DNA from: Rhodospirillaceae bacterium
GTDB lineage: Bacteria; Pseudomonadota; Alphaproteobacteria; Rhodospirillales; Rhodospirillaceae
NCBI GenBank assembly: GCA_040219235.1
Contig: JAVJSV010000004.1
Span: forward strand, 62,001-126,000
Length of the DNA stretch: 64,000 nt
Direction: 5' to 3'
Shown here piece by piece: positions 25,429 to 34,480 of the stretch. A program made the position numbers and the translations under genes. How positions within the stretch are numbered: the stretch's first letter is position 1; each line of letters starts with the position of its first letter. The notes under the pieces were generated by a model, which did not search any database, was not told where the DNA came from, and was given only the letters and a program-made list of their open reading frames with translations.

Positions 25429-25519
25429 TGCCCGCTGATCCTTATGGTAAGCCGGTGAGCATTTAACACGCCTTGGAACCCCTTGCGTCACTATACTCTT
25501 AGTTCCTTATCCCATAGAC

Positions 25520-28500
25520 CTAAGAGCAGCCGTTTGTTGCGCCGCAGGTGTTGCACTTCATGCAGGTGCCGTTACGCACTAAAGTGAAGTTACCACACTC
25601 TCCGCAGGCATCTCCTTCGTAACCCTGCATTTTTGCCTTAGTGACGGCCGCCATTTTATCACTATTGGCTGAAGATGGCGGCGGGCCTGCCATCACCGAC
25701 GCTCTGCTTTCTCGGGCATCGGTTTGTCCAGAACTCCCAGTTCCCATATGCGATGATGCACCTACAGCCGTATCAAGGGTCATAATGGTTTCTGTTGTGG
25801 TAACGCTTTCCACTTTGTCTTTGCGCTGGTCGCCTGGGTTCAGGAAATACAGATTGCTCGAACGGATATAGCCTTGCGATACTGTCCGTTCTGCCATCTC
25901 CAGTAGTTTTTCTGCTGCTTCACCTTCGCCCATGGCATCTGGTTTAATATCCGCATGCTCTACATGCCCGAGTTCGTAACGTCCCAAATAAGAGACAGCA
26001 AGTTCGCGGAAGATGTAATCAAGAATCGACGTAGCCATTTTGATGGAGCTGTTGCCCTCGACCATGCCTGCCGGCTCGAACCGGGTGAAAGTAAAGGCAT
26101 CAACGTATTCTTCGAGTGGGACGCCGTATTGCAGACCGATTGAGATGGCGATTGCAAAATTGTTCATGAGACTGCGGAACGCAGCCCCTTCTTTATGCAT
26201 GTCGATGAAGATCTCGCCGATGTTGCCATCGTCATATTCACCCGTTCGCAGATAGACTTTATGGCCACCGACCAACGCCTTTTGCGTATAACCTTTGCGG
26301 CGGTCAGGCAGTTTTAGACGCTCTCTGGCAACCACCCGCTCTACAATGCGCTCCGCAATAATTTCAGCGCGGGCAGGGGCTGACTGTGCGGCAACATCTT
26401 CAATCCTTGAGGCTGTGTCGTCTTCATCGTCACCCACCTCATCAAAGACAGCGGAGGCAAGGGGTTGCGAGAGTTTAGAGCCGTCACGATAGAGCGCGTT
26501 GGCTTTAAGACCAAGCTGCCAGGATTGAATGTAAGCATTGCGGCAGTCGTCTATGCTTGCTGTATTTGGCATATTGATGGTTTTAGAGATCGCACCTGAA
26601 ATGAAGGGCTGTGCGGCGGCCATCATCCCGATGTGGCTTGCCGCAGACAGAAAACGTGTGCCGGTTCGCCCACAAGGATTGGCGCAATCAAAGACCGGAA
26701 GGTGTTCATCCTTCAATCCGGGTGCCCCTTCAAGGGTCATGGCACCACAGGCATAAATGTTGGCCGCTTCAATCTCTTCTGTCTTGAACCCTAGAGCTAG
26801 GAGCATATTAAAATCAAGACGGTTCAAGTCTTCTGCGTCTAACCCTAACCGCTCTGTGCAGAACTCTTCGCCAAGTGTGTATTTGTTGAAGACAAACTTA
26901 ATGTCGAAAGCATTTGCCAGCGCGTCCTCAACAGCCGCAAGTGCATCGCCGTCAAAGCCGCGGTCCATCAGGGATTTGTGGTTTACGCCTGGGGCATCTT
27001 CCAAACTGGCGTGACCAACGGCGTATGCCTGAATCTCTTGAATCTGAGTATCTGTGTAGCCCAGGGTTTGAAGCGAAAGCGGGACGATGCGGTTCATGAT
27101 TTTGAAGTAGCCGCCACCTGCAAGCTTTTTAAATTTCACCAGGGCAAAATCGGGTTCAATGCCCGTCGTGTCGCAGTCCATCACAAGGCCGATGGTGCCC
27201 GTAGGCGCAATGACAGACACTTGTGCATTGCGGAAGCCATGTTCATTGCCGGTTTCAAGTGCTGAGTCCCAGGCTTTTTTAGCTGCAGAAGTGATGTCAG
27301 CGTTGGGACAGTCTGCACCATTCAGGGGAACGGGCCGAATACTCAGGCCCTCGTATCCATCTTGATGGCCATAGGCGGCCCGCCGATGATTACGGATAAC
27401 CCGCAGCATGTCGGCTTTGTTGGTTTCATATCCGGGAAAGGCACCAAGTTCTTCCGCCATTTCGGCCGATGTTGCATAGGACACTCCGGTCATAAGGGCT
27501 GTGATCGCGCCGCAGAGGGCTCGGCCCTCATTGCTGTCGTAGGCAATGCCATTTGCCATCAACAACCCGCCGATGTTTGCGTAACCCAAACCTAACGTGC
27601 GGAACTGATAAGACCGCTTGGCGATTTCCTTAGAGGGAAACTGCGCCATGAGGACCGAGATCTCGAGGCTGATGGTCCAAAGGCGTGTGGCGTGCGCAAA
27701 GCCATCGACATCGAAGCCGTTCCCATTCTGTCGGAATGTCAGCAGGTTCAGGGAAGCAAGGTTGCAGGCGGTATCATCGAGGAACATGTACTCGGAACAG
27801 GGGTTTGAGCCATTAATCCGTCCTGAGTTGGGGCATGTGTGCCACTCGTTAACTGTTGTATCGAATTGTAAACCCGGATCAGCACACTGCCAGGCGGCTT
27901 CAGCGATGCGGTCCCATAATTCTGCGGCGTCAACAGTCTTTGCGATGCTGCCGTCACTTCTGTTTGTGAGGTTCCAGGGTTTGCCGCTCTGCGCCGCTTC
28001 TAAGAAAGCATTGGTAACCCGAACGCTGTTGTTTGAATTTTGTCCGGAAACCGTGAGGTAGGCTTCAGAGTCCCAGTCCGTGTCATAGGTCTCGAATTCG
28101 ATCTCCGCGTACCCTTGCCGGGCAAACTGGATGGCGCGCTGTAGCGCATTGTCCGGCAACATGGCTTTGCGGGCTGCTCTGACAGTTTTTTTGAGGGCGT
28201 CGTTTTTGGCGACATCAAAGCGGCTCTCGCCATCGACCCCATCCCAGTTGCGACAGGCTTGGAGGATGGCATTGAGATGAAACTGGCATTGCTTTGATCC
28301 CGTGACCAAAGCAGCAACCTTTTGTTCTTCTTTGACCTTCCAGGTAATGAAAGATTCAATATCGGGGTGATCAACATCTACGATCACCATTTTTGCAGCG
28401 CGGCGGGTTGTGCCACCTGATTTGATAGCGCCTGCGGCACGATCTCCGATCTTAAGGAAACTCATCAATCCTGATGATTGTCCGCCGCCCGAGAGTTTTT

Positions 28501-29227
28501 CTCCTGCACCGCGAACGGCCGAGAAGTTTGTTCCAGTCCCGGAGCCATATTTGAACAGGCGGGCCTCTCGCGTCCACAGGTCCATAATTCCACCGTCATT
28601 GACCAGATTGTCGCCAACGGACTGGATGAAGCAGGCATGGGGTTGTGGGTGTTCGTAGGCACCAGTCGACTTGGTCAAGCGGCCCGTTTCAAAGTCGACA
28701 TAAAAGTGGCCCTGTGCCGGACCGTCGATGCCGTAGGCCCAATGCAGGCCGGTGTTAAACCACTGTGGTGAATTCGGCGCTGACATCTGTTTGCATAGCA
28801 TGTAGCGCATTTCATCGAAATAAGCTTCGGCGTCTGCGTCGCTGTCGAAATAACCACCTTTCCAACCCCAATAGGCCCAAGTGCCAGCAAGGCGGTCGAA
28901 GACCTGGCGGGCATCTGTTTCTCCACCGTATCGATGTGTGGTTTTTAAACGGGTGAGGGCCTTTTCATCTGCTTCTTGGCGCCAGAGGAATTTGGGAACG
29001 TCGGCTTCTTCGACGGATTTAAGGCGCGCCGGAATACCGGCCTTGCGGAAGTATTTTTGAGCCAGGACATCGCAGGCCACCTGAGACCATTCCTCAGGGA
29101 CCATAATGGCGTCCTGGGAAAAAACCACAGATCCGTCAGGGTTTTTGATCTCGCTCTTGATCGTTCGAAACGGGATGTTCTTGTAGGGTGAGGTGCCAGC
29201 CGTTGTAAACCTGCGTGTAATCCGCAT
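25520..29227 (-). CDS. nrdJ: Vitamin B12-dependent ribonucleoside-diphosphate reductase (class II)
   Basis: 1235 residues, the long alphaproteobacterial NrdJ type. It shows S-A-P-N-S-P-Q-W-F near 150, P-H-A-C-F near 197, and the active-site N-P-C-S-E-Y near 477 with D-T-A-C-N-L-A-S-L. The P-T-G-T-I-G-L loop follows, and a C-terminal zinc ribbon has four Cys plus extra cysteines (C-x2-C ... C-x2-C-x2-C), likely the reductant relay. It makes deoxyribonucleotides with adenosylcobalamin as radical source and does not need oxygen. The leader shows no B12 riboswitch by eye. NrdR-like boxes lie about 220 bp upstream. Confidence 0.96.
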   Translation of the reverse strand: MRITRRFTTAGTSPYKNIPFRTIKSEIKNPDGSVVFSQDAIMVPEEWSQVACDVLAQKYFRKAGIPARLKSVEEADVPKFLWRQEADEKALTRLKTTHRYGGETDARQVFDRLAGTWAYWGWKGGYFDSDADAEAYFDEMRYMLCKQMSAPNSPQWFNTGLHWAYGIDGPAQGHFYVDFETGRLTKSTGAYEHPQPHACFIQSVGDNLVNDGGIMDLWTREARLFKYGSGTGTNFSAVRGAGEKLSGGGQSSGLMSFLKIGDRAAGAIKSGGTTRRAAKMVIVDVDHPDIESFITWKVKEEQKVAALVTGSKQCQFHLNAILQACRNWDGVDGESRFDVAKNDALKKTVRAARKAMLPDNALQRAIQFARQGYAEIEFETYDTDWDSEAYLTVSGQNSNNSVRVTNAFLEAAQSGKPWNLTNRSDGSIAKTVDAAELWDRIAEAAWQCADPGLQFDTTVNEWHTCPNSGRINGSNPCSEYMFLDDTACNLASLNLLTFRQNGNGFDVDGFAHATRLWTISLEISVLMAQFPSKEIAKRSYQFRTLGLGYANIGGLLMANGIAYDSNEGRALCGAITALMTGVSYATSAEMAEELGAFPGYETNKADMLRVIRNHRRAAYGHQDGYEGLSIRPVPLNGADCPNADITSAAKKAWDSALETGNEHGFRNAQVSVIAPTGTIGLVMDCDTTGIEPDFALVKFKKLAGGGYFKIMNRIVPLSLQTLGYTDTQIQEIQAYAVGHASLEDAPGVNHKSLMDRGFDGDALAAVEDALANAFDIKFVFNKYTLGEEFCTERLGLDAEDLNRLDFNMLLALGFKTEEIEAANIYACGAMTLEGAPGLKDEHLPVFDCANPCGRTGTRFLSAASHIGMMAAAQPFISGAISKTINMPNTASIDDCRNAYIQSWQLGLKANALYRDGSKLSQPLASAVFDEVGDDEDDTASRIEDVAAQSAPARAEIIAERIVERVVARERLKLPDRRKGYTQKALVGGHKVYLRTGEYDDGNIGEIFIDMHKEGAAFRSLMNNFAIAISIGLQYGVPLEEYVDAFTFTRFEPAGMVEGNSSIKMATSILDYIFRELAVSYLGRYELGHVEHADIKPDAMGEGEAAEKLLEMAERTVSQGYIRSSNLYFLNPGDQRKDKVESVTTTETIMTLDTAVGASSHMGTGSSGQTDARESRASVMAGPPPSSANSDKMAAVTKAKMQGYEGDACGECGNFTLVRNGTCMKCNTCGATNGCS

Positions 29228-29621
29228 GTCAAATCCCTCTTTGGCCGTTTCGGCCTCAAACTATGTTCTCTGCCGCCTCAACCGGGCGCAGAATCAAAAA
29301 AATCCGCACCATATTCTGGTCCGTCGCGACACATCTGCGATTCAAGCAAACCCCTCAGCCCATCGCGCTGGAAATCAACACATAATCAATATGTAGTAGG
29401 CTAAAATCCAGCACACACAAGTTACGCCTTGAGGGCCGATCGTTCAACAATATTTTGTGCTTAAGGGCTGAAAAACAACAATATTTCGCTATATATTGTT
29501 GTTCTGGGGCTCACACTCCAGTGATCCATTACCAGCCATTTCTATGGTTCACAGTGCTGGACGACACGTCGGAAAACGGCCATATTCCTGGCCTGTTTCG
29601 TATCTCAGGAAAGACCCCGTT
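29228..29621. other. Intergenic region between nrdJ and the NDUFA12 gene
   Basis: No convincing gene. Near nrdJ it has a compact hairpin GGCCG-TTT-CGGCC (29243-29255). The middle holds two NrdR-like boxes and an 11-bp inverted repeat (29474-29484 with 29493-29503). The rest is ordinary sequence. It must contain the divergent promoters of both genes. Confidence 0.55.
29445..29501. promoter_or_regulatory. Pair of NrdR-like boxes upstream of nrdJ
   Basis: The site at 29445-29460 and the site at 29486-29501 each match 12 of 16 positions of the NrdR-box consensus (ACAC-W-ATATAT-W-GTGT form). They share ATATTGTTG in opposite orientation. Their centres are 41 bp apart, close to four helical turns, as expected for paired NrdR boxes of ribonucleotide reductase genes. 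Confidence 0.5.
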
Positions 29622-29972
29622 ATGACTTTAGGCACTAGGCTTTACACCAAATTCAGGGGGCAAAAGGTCGGTGAAGACGATCTGGGTAATACCTATTACC
29701 GCTCGAATAAAAAGCGGGCTGGTAACCGGGAAGAGCGTTGGGTGATTTTTGCCGGTGATGCTGAGGCCTCTAAAGTCCCGGCAGAGTGGCATGCCTGGCT
29801 GCACCACACCACTGATGAGCCGATTCAGGGTCCTAAGAAGTCCTGGCAGCGGCCTCATCTAGAAAATGTGACAGGCACAGAAACCGCCTACCTTCCCCCC
29901 GGACATGATCGTAAAGGGGGCGAGCGTGCCAAGGCGACCGGGGATTATGAAGCCTGGACCCCAGATGGTTGA
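29622..29972 (+). CDS. Complex I accessory subunit, NDUFA12 (B17.2) family
   Basis: 116 residues from the ATG at 29622. A longer in-frame reading with a poor start would add 42 residues that do not look conserved. The NDUFA12 hallmark is G-N-T-Y-Y, then R-W-V-I-F-A-G-D-A-E-A-S-K-V-P-A-E-W-H-A-W-L-H, and the C-terminal Y-E-A-W-T-P-D. In alphaproteobacteria and mitochondria this subunit joins NADH:ubiquinone oxidoreductase. The stop overlaps the following mlaD by 8 bp. Confidence 0.92.
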   Translation: MTLGTRLYTKFRGQKVGEDDLGNTYYRSNKKRAGNREERWVIFAGDAEASKVPAEWHAWLHHTTDEPIQGPKKSWQRPHLENVTGTETAYLPPGHDRKGGERAKATGDYEAWTPDG

Positions 29973-30444
29973 TCTGAACCGCAAAGAAGTATCGGTAGGA
30001 GCCGTCACTCTTATTTTAGTCTTAGGTATCCTATCTTTGCTTGTCTCTGGTGCACCGGAATCTCAGACTCCTCAAAGCACCGGGCTCAGGCTAACTGCCG
30101 AATTTAATCGCATCGATGGTCTTAGCGTTGATAGTCCGATTAGGATGGCTGGAATTGATGTCGGTCGCGTAAGCCAACTCAAGCTTGGAAATGATAAGCA
30201 AGCGATGGTGTCGATTGAGATATTTGATCCGAGTTTAGCTATTCCATCGGATACTGCAGCTGTCATTGAAACCGACGGTATTTTTGGCGAAAAATACATT
30301 GAACTTCACCCCGGCGGTGAGCTTGAGTCGCTCAAATCAGGGCAAAAGGTTGCGTACACTCAGGACTCGGTTGTCCTAGAGACGCTGCTTAATCAGGTTG
30401 TTGCCCGGGCAAAAACTAACCGCCGCAAAGAGAGTGAGGAGTAA
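29965..30444 (+). CDS. MlaD/MCE-domain lipid transport protein (first of two)
   Basis: 159 residues from ATG 29965. An N-terminal membrane helix (about 12-28) anchors a single periplasmic MCE domain: F-N-R-I-D-G-L-S-V-D-S-P-I-R-M-A-G-I, then I-E-T-D-G-I-F-G-E-K-Y-I-E-L. MlaD hexamers carry phospholipids between the inner-membrane MlaFE complex and the periplasm. This copy is more divergent (E-T-D-G-I-F-G-E) than the second one. It overlaps the NDUFA12 stop, and the second copy follows 2 bp later, so both are one translational unit. MlaE, MlaF and MlaC are not in the window. Confidence 0.87.
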   Translation: MVDLNRKEVSVGAVTLILVLGILSLLVSGAPESQTPQSTGLRLTAEFNRIDGLSVDSPIRMAGIDVGRVSQLKLGNDKQAMVSIEIFDPSLAIPSDTAAVIETDGIFGEKYIELHPGGELESLKSGQKVAYTQDSVVLETLLNQVVARAKTNRRKESEE

Positions 30445-30446
30445 GA

Positions 30447-30899
30447 ATGAAGCGGAACCCCATTGAAACAGTTCTTGGTGCTGTGGTGCTTTTCGTTGCA
30501 GCGATTTTTTTGTTTTTTGCCTATTCCACAGCACAAGTTGCGACGCGCGATGGTTATGAGGTTGAAGCGACGTTCTTGAAGGTTGGCGGTTTGCAGGTTG
30601 GCAGTGATGTTCGGATCAGTGGGATTAATGTTGGCACTGTGGCCTCTCAATCACTTGACCAACAAACATATGAGGCCCGTGTGAAACTTGTGATTGATCC
30701 AACAGTATCTCTGCCAAATGATACCGTTGCCTCAATCGTTGGTGATGGGCTGTTGGGCGGTAAATATGTTGATCTCAGACCCGGAAAATCTGCGGATAAT
30801 CTGGAAGATGGCGGAGTTATAGAAAATAGTCAGGATTTTCAGTCGCTTGAGGATTTAGTTGGGGAGATCATTTTCCTGGCGACAGGAGGCGACTCATGA
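30447..30899 (+). CDS. mlaD: Outer-membrane lipid asymmetry protein MlaD (second copy)
   Basis: 150 residues with an N-terminal membrane helix (about 8-27) and one MCE domain: G-G-L-Q-V-G-S-D-V-R-I-S-G-I, L-P-N-D-T-V-A-S-I-V, G-D-G-L-L-G-G-K-Y-V-D-L-R-P-G, and a C-terminal L-E-D-L-V-G pore segment. This matches the single canonical alphaproteobacterial MlaD that normally sits beside NDUFA12. It starts 2 bp after the first copy. Confidence 0.92.
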   Translation: MKRNPIETVLGAVVLFVAAIFLFFAYSTAQVATRDGYEVEATFLKVGGLQVGSDVRISGINVGTVASQSLDQQTYEARVKLVIDPTVSLPNDTVASIVGDGLLGGKYVDLRPGKSADNLEDGGVIENSQDFQSLEDLVGEIIFLATGGDS

Positions 30900-30975
30900 T
30901 GCCTATGTGTGCCTTTCTATCGACATGTTGCTGTGTAAGCTTGATGGTTGTTCATATCGATAGATCTTAAGGCGC

Positions 30976-31368
30976 TTGGTCTTGTTTCTCCGTTTTTCAT
31001 TTTTCATTTTTATTTTATTGTTTCCAGGAATGGTTAGCGCGACCTACTTACCAACGGATACAGCTGTTTTACGTTGGTTGGATAAAGTCACTGGCCGGGT
31101 GAGCACACTAGAAGCCTGGGTTGGTGATGTTGTTCCGATTGGGACAATTTCGATCGAAATTCAGACATGTATGACTCGGCCGCCGGAGGAGACTCCTGAG
31201 AGCGCCGCTTTCTTGACAATCAACGATGAGAAATCCGATGGCTCGGTCGTACAAGTGTTTTCAGGCTGGATGTTTGCGTCTAGCCCGGCTTTATCCGCGA
31301 TGGATCATGCTGTCTACGATGTATGGGTCTTGGACTGCGAGAATAGAAGGCGTTCAATTTCAGACTGA
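30976..31368 (+). CDS. DUF2155 secreted protein
   Basis: 130 residues starting at TTG, with a phenylalanine-rich signal peptide. The mature domain has L-D-K-V-T-G-R-V, G-T-I-S-I-E-I-Q-T-C, R-P-P-E-E-T-P-E-S-A-A-F and F-S-G-W-M-F-A-S-S-P-A-L-S-A-M-D-H-A-V-Y-D-V-W, the DUF2155 signature. Its function is unknown, but it is conserved beside aat in alphaproteobacteria. The last 55 bp overlap the convergent aat gene. Upstream, TCTATCGA (30916-30923) and TCGATAGA (30957-30964) form an 8-bp inverted repeat. Confidence 0.85.
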   Translation: MVLFLRFSFFIFILLFPGMVSATYLPTDTAVLRWLDKVTGRVSTLEAWVGDVVPIGTISIEIQTCMTRPPEETPESAAFLTINDEKSDGSVVQVFSGWMFASSPALSAMDHAVYDVWVLDCENRRRSISD

Positions 31369-31970
31369 TCCGGAATTGGACCAAATCGCGCCATTTTCTT
31401 TAGGGCAGCGCCAAGTTGTTGCATGTAATCTTCGTGCGAGATTTCAATAGCGCCAAACTGTTTAAGATGCTCGGTAATGAATTGGGTGTCTAGCAACAGG
31501 TATCCGCCAGTTTTCATTAGCGCGACAAGATAGCAAAGCGCAATTTTTGACGCATTATCCCTTCGAGTGAACATGCTTTCACCAAAGAACACTGCCCCCA
31601 TTGTCAGCCCATACAATCCCCCGACAAGTTCGTCGTCATCCCAAACTTCAACGCTATGGGCAAGGCCAGCTTCGAAAAGATCGGAGAATAATTCTACAAT
31701 TTTCTGATTGATCCACGTGTCTTCTCTGTCAGAACTGGATTCTGCACAACCGGATATAACTTCATCGAACGCAGTATCTATTCTAACCGTGAATGCAGAG
31801 CGCCTAAGAGCTTTGCGTAAAGATTTCGGAATGTGGAAGTCAACTAACGGTATTATGCCGCGTTCTTTGGGTTGCACCCAATATACATCTTGATCATGGC
31901 GAGACTTGGCCATTGGAAAAACTCCAAAAGCATAAGCTTTAAGCAGCAATTCTGGGGTGATTTGTGTCAC
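31314..31970 (-). CDS. aat: Leucyl/phenylalanyl-tRNA--protein transferase
   Basis: 218 residues. It starts with L-L-x-A-Y-A-x-G-V-F-P-M-A, then W-V-x-P-K-E-R-G-I-I-P-L, a central S-V-E-V-W-D-D-D-E-L-V-G-G-L-Y-G and F-F-G-E-S-M-F-T, all standard for Aat. It attaches Leu or Phe to proteins with N-terminal Arg or Lys so that ClpS-ClpAP can degrade them. It is the last gene of the aroQ-accB-accC-aat operon (11 bp after accC). It has a C-terminal extension of about 30 residues that creates the overlap with DUF2155. Confidence 0.93.
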   Translation of the reverse strand: MTQITPELLLKAYAFGVFPMAKSRHDQDVYWVQPKERGIIPLVDFHIPKSLRKALRRSAFTVRIDTAFDEVISGCAESSSDREDTWINQKIVELFSDLFEAGLAHSVEVWDDDELVGGLYGLTMGAVFFGESMFTRRDNASKIALCYLVALMKTGGYLLLDTQFITEHLKQFGAIEISHEDYMQQLGAALKKMARFGPIPDQSEIERLLFSQSKTHTS

Positions 31971-31981
31971 CTGTGCAGCTG

Positions 31982-33328
31982 TTACTCCTCAGTCTCAAGC
32001 ACAAACTTTTCTAGCCAACGAATATCGTATGATCCATCGATAAAATCTGGCGCATTTACAAGTTTTTCGTGCAACGGAATTGTTGTCTTGACGCCACCAA
32101 TCACAAATTCACCTAAAGCACGCCTCAATCTCATAAGGCACTCGTTTCTATTACGTCCATGGACAATCAGTTTTGCAATCATACTATCGTAGTAAGGTGG
32201 CACAACTGCACCAGCAAAAAGGCCTGAGTCCACCCGAACTCCCAAGCCACCGGGCATATGATATTCAACAACTTTCCCAGGGGAGGGCGTAAAAGTAACT
32301 GGATCTTCTGCGTTTATTCGACACTCAATGGCGTGCCCTGACATAACGATATCTTCTTGCTTGAAATCTAGCGTTGCGCCGTCAGCAATTCTGATTTGTT
32401 CTCGTACCAGATCAATACCCGTCACCATTTCTGTAATGGGATGCTCGACCTGTAGTCTGGTGTTCATCTCAATGAAATAGAATTCTCCATTTTCGTATAG
32501 GAATTCGACGGTTCCAGCATTGCGATAACCTATCTCGCGCATTGCGTCGCAAACGACTTTTCCAATTCTTTTGCGTTCGCTGTCATTTAGCGCTGGTGAT
32601 GGAGATTCCTCTAATACCTTTTGGTGTTTTCGTTGCAATGAACAATCGCGTTCGCCCAAGTGAACAACATTTCCAAAAGAGTCTGCAAGAACCTGAATTT
32701 CGATATGTCTCGGGTTAGAAAGGTATTTCTCCATGTAGACTTCGCCATTTCCGAACGCAGACTTTGCTTCACTTGAAGCAACCTTAAAGGCTTCGACAAC
32801 GTCTTTTTCTGTCTCTGCGACTTTCATTCCGCGCCCACCACCACCTGCGGAGGCTTTAATGAGAACGGGGTAACCGATTTCTGCTCCGACCTTGAGTGCG
32901 TCATCCGGTGTTTCTACGGCCCCATCTGAGCCTGGTACGACCGGGATACCACTTCTTTTGGCAGCCAGCTTGGCTTCTACTTTATCGCCCATGATCCGAA
33001 TATGTTCCGGGGTTGGCCCGATAAAAGTTATCCCATGCTCTTCAATCATTTCAGCGAAATCGGCGTTCTCAGATAGAAAACCGTATCCAGGATGAATAGC
33101 ATCCGCATTAGTTACCATCGCCGCCGATATGATTGCCGCCTTGTTTAGGTAGCTATCAGTTCCCGGCGGTGGACCAATACATACAGATTCATCAGCCAAT
33201 CTGACATGCATTGCTTCGGCATCGGCAGTTGAATGAACTGCGACGGTGCGAATGCCCATTTCTCGGCAAGCGCGTAAGATGCGGAGAGCTATTTCCCCCC
33301 TGTTGGCAATAAGAATTTTTTCGAACAT
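31982..33328 (-). CDS. accC: Biotin carboxylase subunit of acetyl-CoA carboxylase
   Basis: 448 residues, the normal AccC length. It has an ATP-grasp fold with [12 protein letters not shown] near 160, E-K-Y-L near 201 and catalytic [10 protein letters not shown] near 288. With AccB and AccAD it makes malonyl-CoA for fatty acid synthesis. It lies 15 bp after accB in the same operon. Confidence 0.97.
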   Translation of the reverse strand: MFEKILIANRGEIALRILRACREMGIRTVAVHSTADAEAMHVRLADESVCIGPPPGTDSYLNKAAIISAAMVTNADAIHPGYGFLSENADFAEMIEEHGITFIGPTPEHIRIMGDKVEAKLAAKRSGIPVVPGSDGAVETPDDALKVGAEIGYPVLIKASAGGGGRGMKVAETEKDVVEAFKVASSEAKSAFGNGEVYMEKYLSNPRHIEIQVLADSFGNVVHLGERDCSLQRKHQKVLEESPSPALNDSERKRIGKVVCDAMREIGYRNAGTVEFLYENGEFYFIEMNTRLQVEHPITEMVTGIDLVREQIRIADGATLDFKQEDIVMSGHAIECRINAEDPVTFTPSPGKVVEYHMPGGLGVRVDSGLFAGAVVPPYYDSMIAKLIVHGRNRNECLMRLRRALGEFVIGGVKTTIPLHEKLVNAPDFIDGSYDIRWLEKFVLETEE

Positions 33329-33343
33329 GACGCCTCGCTTGAG

Positions 33344-33838
33344 TTAGTTAATTACAACAAGCGTCTGATCGAACTCGACAGGTTGACCATCCGTTACGAG
33401 AACAGAGGTAACTGTTCCAGCTTTGTTTGCGCGAACCGGATTAAATGTTTTCATAGCTTCGATAAGGAGAAGAGTTTGTCCTTCTTCAACCTTATCTCCA
33501 GTTTTTATAAATGGAGGAGTATCTGGTTCTGCAGCCAAGTAAGCGACACCAACCATTGGGGCTTTAATGGCCCCAGGGTGATTTGAAGGGTCTGCAACTG
33601 ATTGATCACCATTGGCAGGTACCAAGGCTGCAGAAGCCGGAGATGCCATCGGCGCAGTAGGAGCGGCAACCATATACGAAGCCTCTTTGATTTGGCGGGC
33701 TACTCGAATTCTAAGCCCACCCATATCATATTCAATTTCCGAGAGGTTGGTTTCGTCCAGGATTTCGGCCAGTTGCCTTACAAGCTGACTATTAAAATCA
33801 TCGTCTGAATTAGAAACTTCTTTGGTTGCTTTTGTCAT
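33344..33838 (-). CDS. accB: Biotin carboxyl carrier protein of acetyl-CoA carboxylase
   Basis: 164 residues: an N-terminal helical region, an Ala/Pro linker (about 58-90) and the lipoyl/biotinyl domain with biotinylated K130 in E-A-M-K-T-F-N-P. Thr instead of Met after the lysine is common in alphaproteobacteria. The flexible thumb-like D-T-P-P-F segment precedes. Its start overlaps the aroQ stop by one base (TGATG). Confidence 0.96.
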   Translation of the reverse strand: MTKATKEVSNSDDDFNSQLVRQLAEILDETNLSEIEYDMGGLRIRVARQIKEASYMVAAPTAPMASPASAALVPANGDQSVADPSNHPGAIKAPMVGVAYLAAEPDTPPFIKTGDKVEEGQTLLLIEAMKTFNPVRANKAGTVTSVLVTDGQPVEFDQTLVVIN

Positions 33839-34287
33839 CAGATTTGTTCGCTCTTTAATAGTTTTGCCATTGCATTTACTGCTAGGACATAGCCTTGTGA
33901 TCCGAATCCGCAGATTACGCCGTTAGCAGCTTTAGATATGTATGAGTGGTGCCGGAATTCTTCTCGTTTGTAAATATTGGATAAATGAACCTCAATGATT
34001 GGAATTTGAGTTGCCAGTAAGGCATCCATAATTGCAACTGAAGTGTGGGTGTAACCAGCAGCGTTAATAATCAGTCCGTGCCCGTCTCTTTGCGCTTCAT
34101 GCACCCAATTTACGATAACGCCTTCTTCATTACTTTGGCGGAATACAATATCTATTTCTAATGTCTTCCCTGCCGTAACGGTCACGTCTTCAATGTCTGC
34201 AAGAGTGGTGTGGCCATAGACATCAGGTTCTCGGGTTCCCAGCAGGTTTAGGTTGGGTCCGTTTATGACGAATACCTTGTAACTCAC
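33838..34287 (-). CDS. aroQ: Type II 3-dehydroquinate dehydratase
   Basis: 149 residues: N-G-P-N-L-N-L-L-G-T-R-E-P near residue 9, N-A-A-G-Y-T-H-T-S-V-A with catalytic His near 84, and E-V-H-L-S-N-I-Y-K-R-E near 98. It dehydrates 3-dehydroquinate in the shikimate pathway and typically forms a dodecamer. It leads the operon aroQ-accB-accC-aat, a common alphaproteobacterial arrangement. A perfect 14-bp palindrome lies 30 bp upstream. Confidence 0.96.
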   Translation of the reverse strand: MSYKVFVINGPNLNLLGTREPDVYGHTTLADIEDVTVTAGKTLEIDIVFRQSNEEGVIVNWVHEAQRDGHGLIINAAGYTHTSVAIMDALLATQIPIIEVHLSNIYKREEFRHHSYISKAANGVICGFGSQGYVLAVNAMAKLLKSEQI

Positions 34288-34317
34288 TGAAATCGGCCTT
34301 TTCGTAGTGTGAAATAA

Positions 34318-34331
34318 GAGCTTGCAAGCTC
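34318..34331. promoter_or_regulatory. Perfect 14-bp palindrome upstream of aroQ
   Basis: GAGCTTGCAAGCTC is fully self-complementary and lies about 31 bp upstream of aroQ, in the divergent promoter region shared with thiSG. It could be a dimeric regulator site. Function is inference. Confidence 0.4.
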
Positions 34332-34480
34332 ATAAATTGAAGGTAGCTATACCATGTTGTTGTTTAGGGTGAAACGATACAAGACCAATTTATATTTGAT
34401 CTGGCATGTTGAAATAGCAGCTACTGGGACCCATTATTGACCCAATCGAAACAAGTATACTGGGCGCTACAAGGATGAAA

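Noticed and set aside
29228-29444. Cobalamin riboswitch before nrdJ
   Set aside because: No B12-box or adenosylcobalamin core could be found on the minus strand.
34437-34461. Sigma-70 promoter TTGACC/TATACT before thiSG
   Set aside because: The spacer is only 13 bp, too short for a normal promoter, although the -10 may pair with another -35.
34288-34480. TPP riboswitch before thiSG
   Set aside because: I looked for the CTGAGA and ACCTGATC blocks and did not find them. A -10-like TATACT at 34456 leaves too short a leader.
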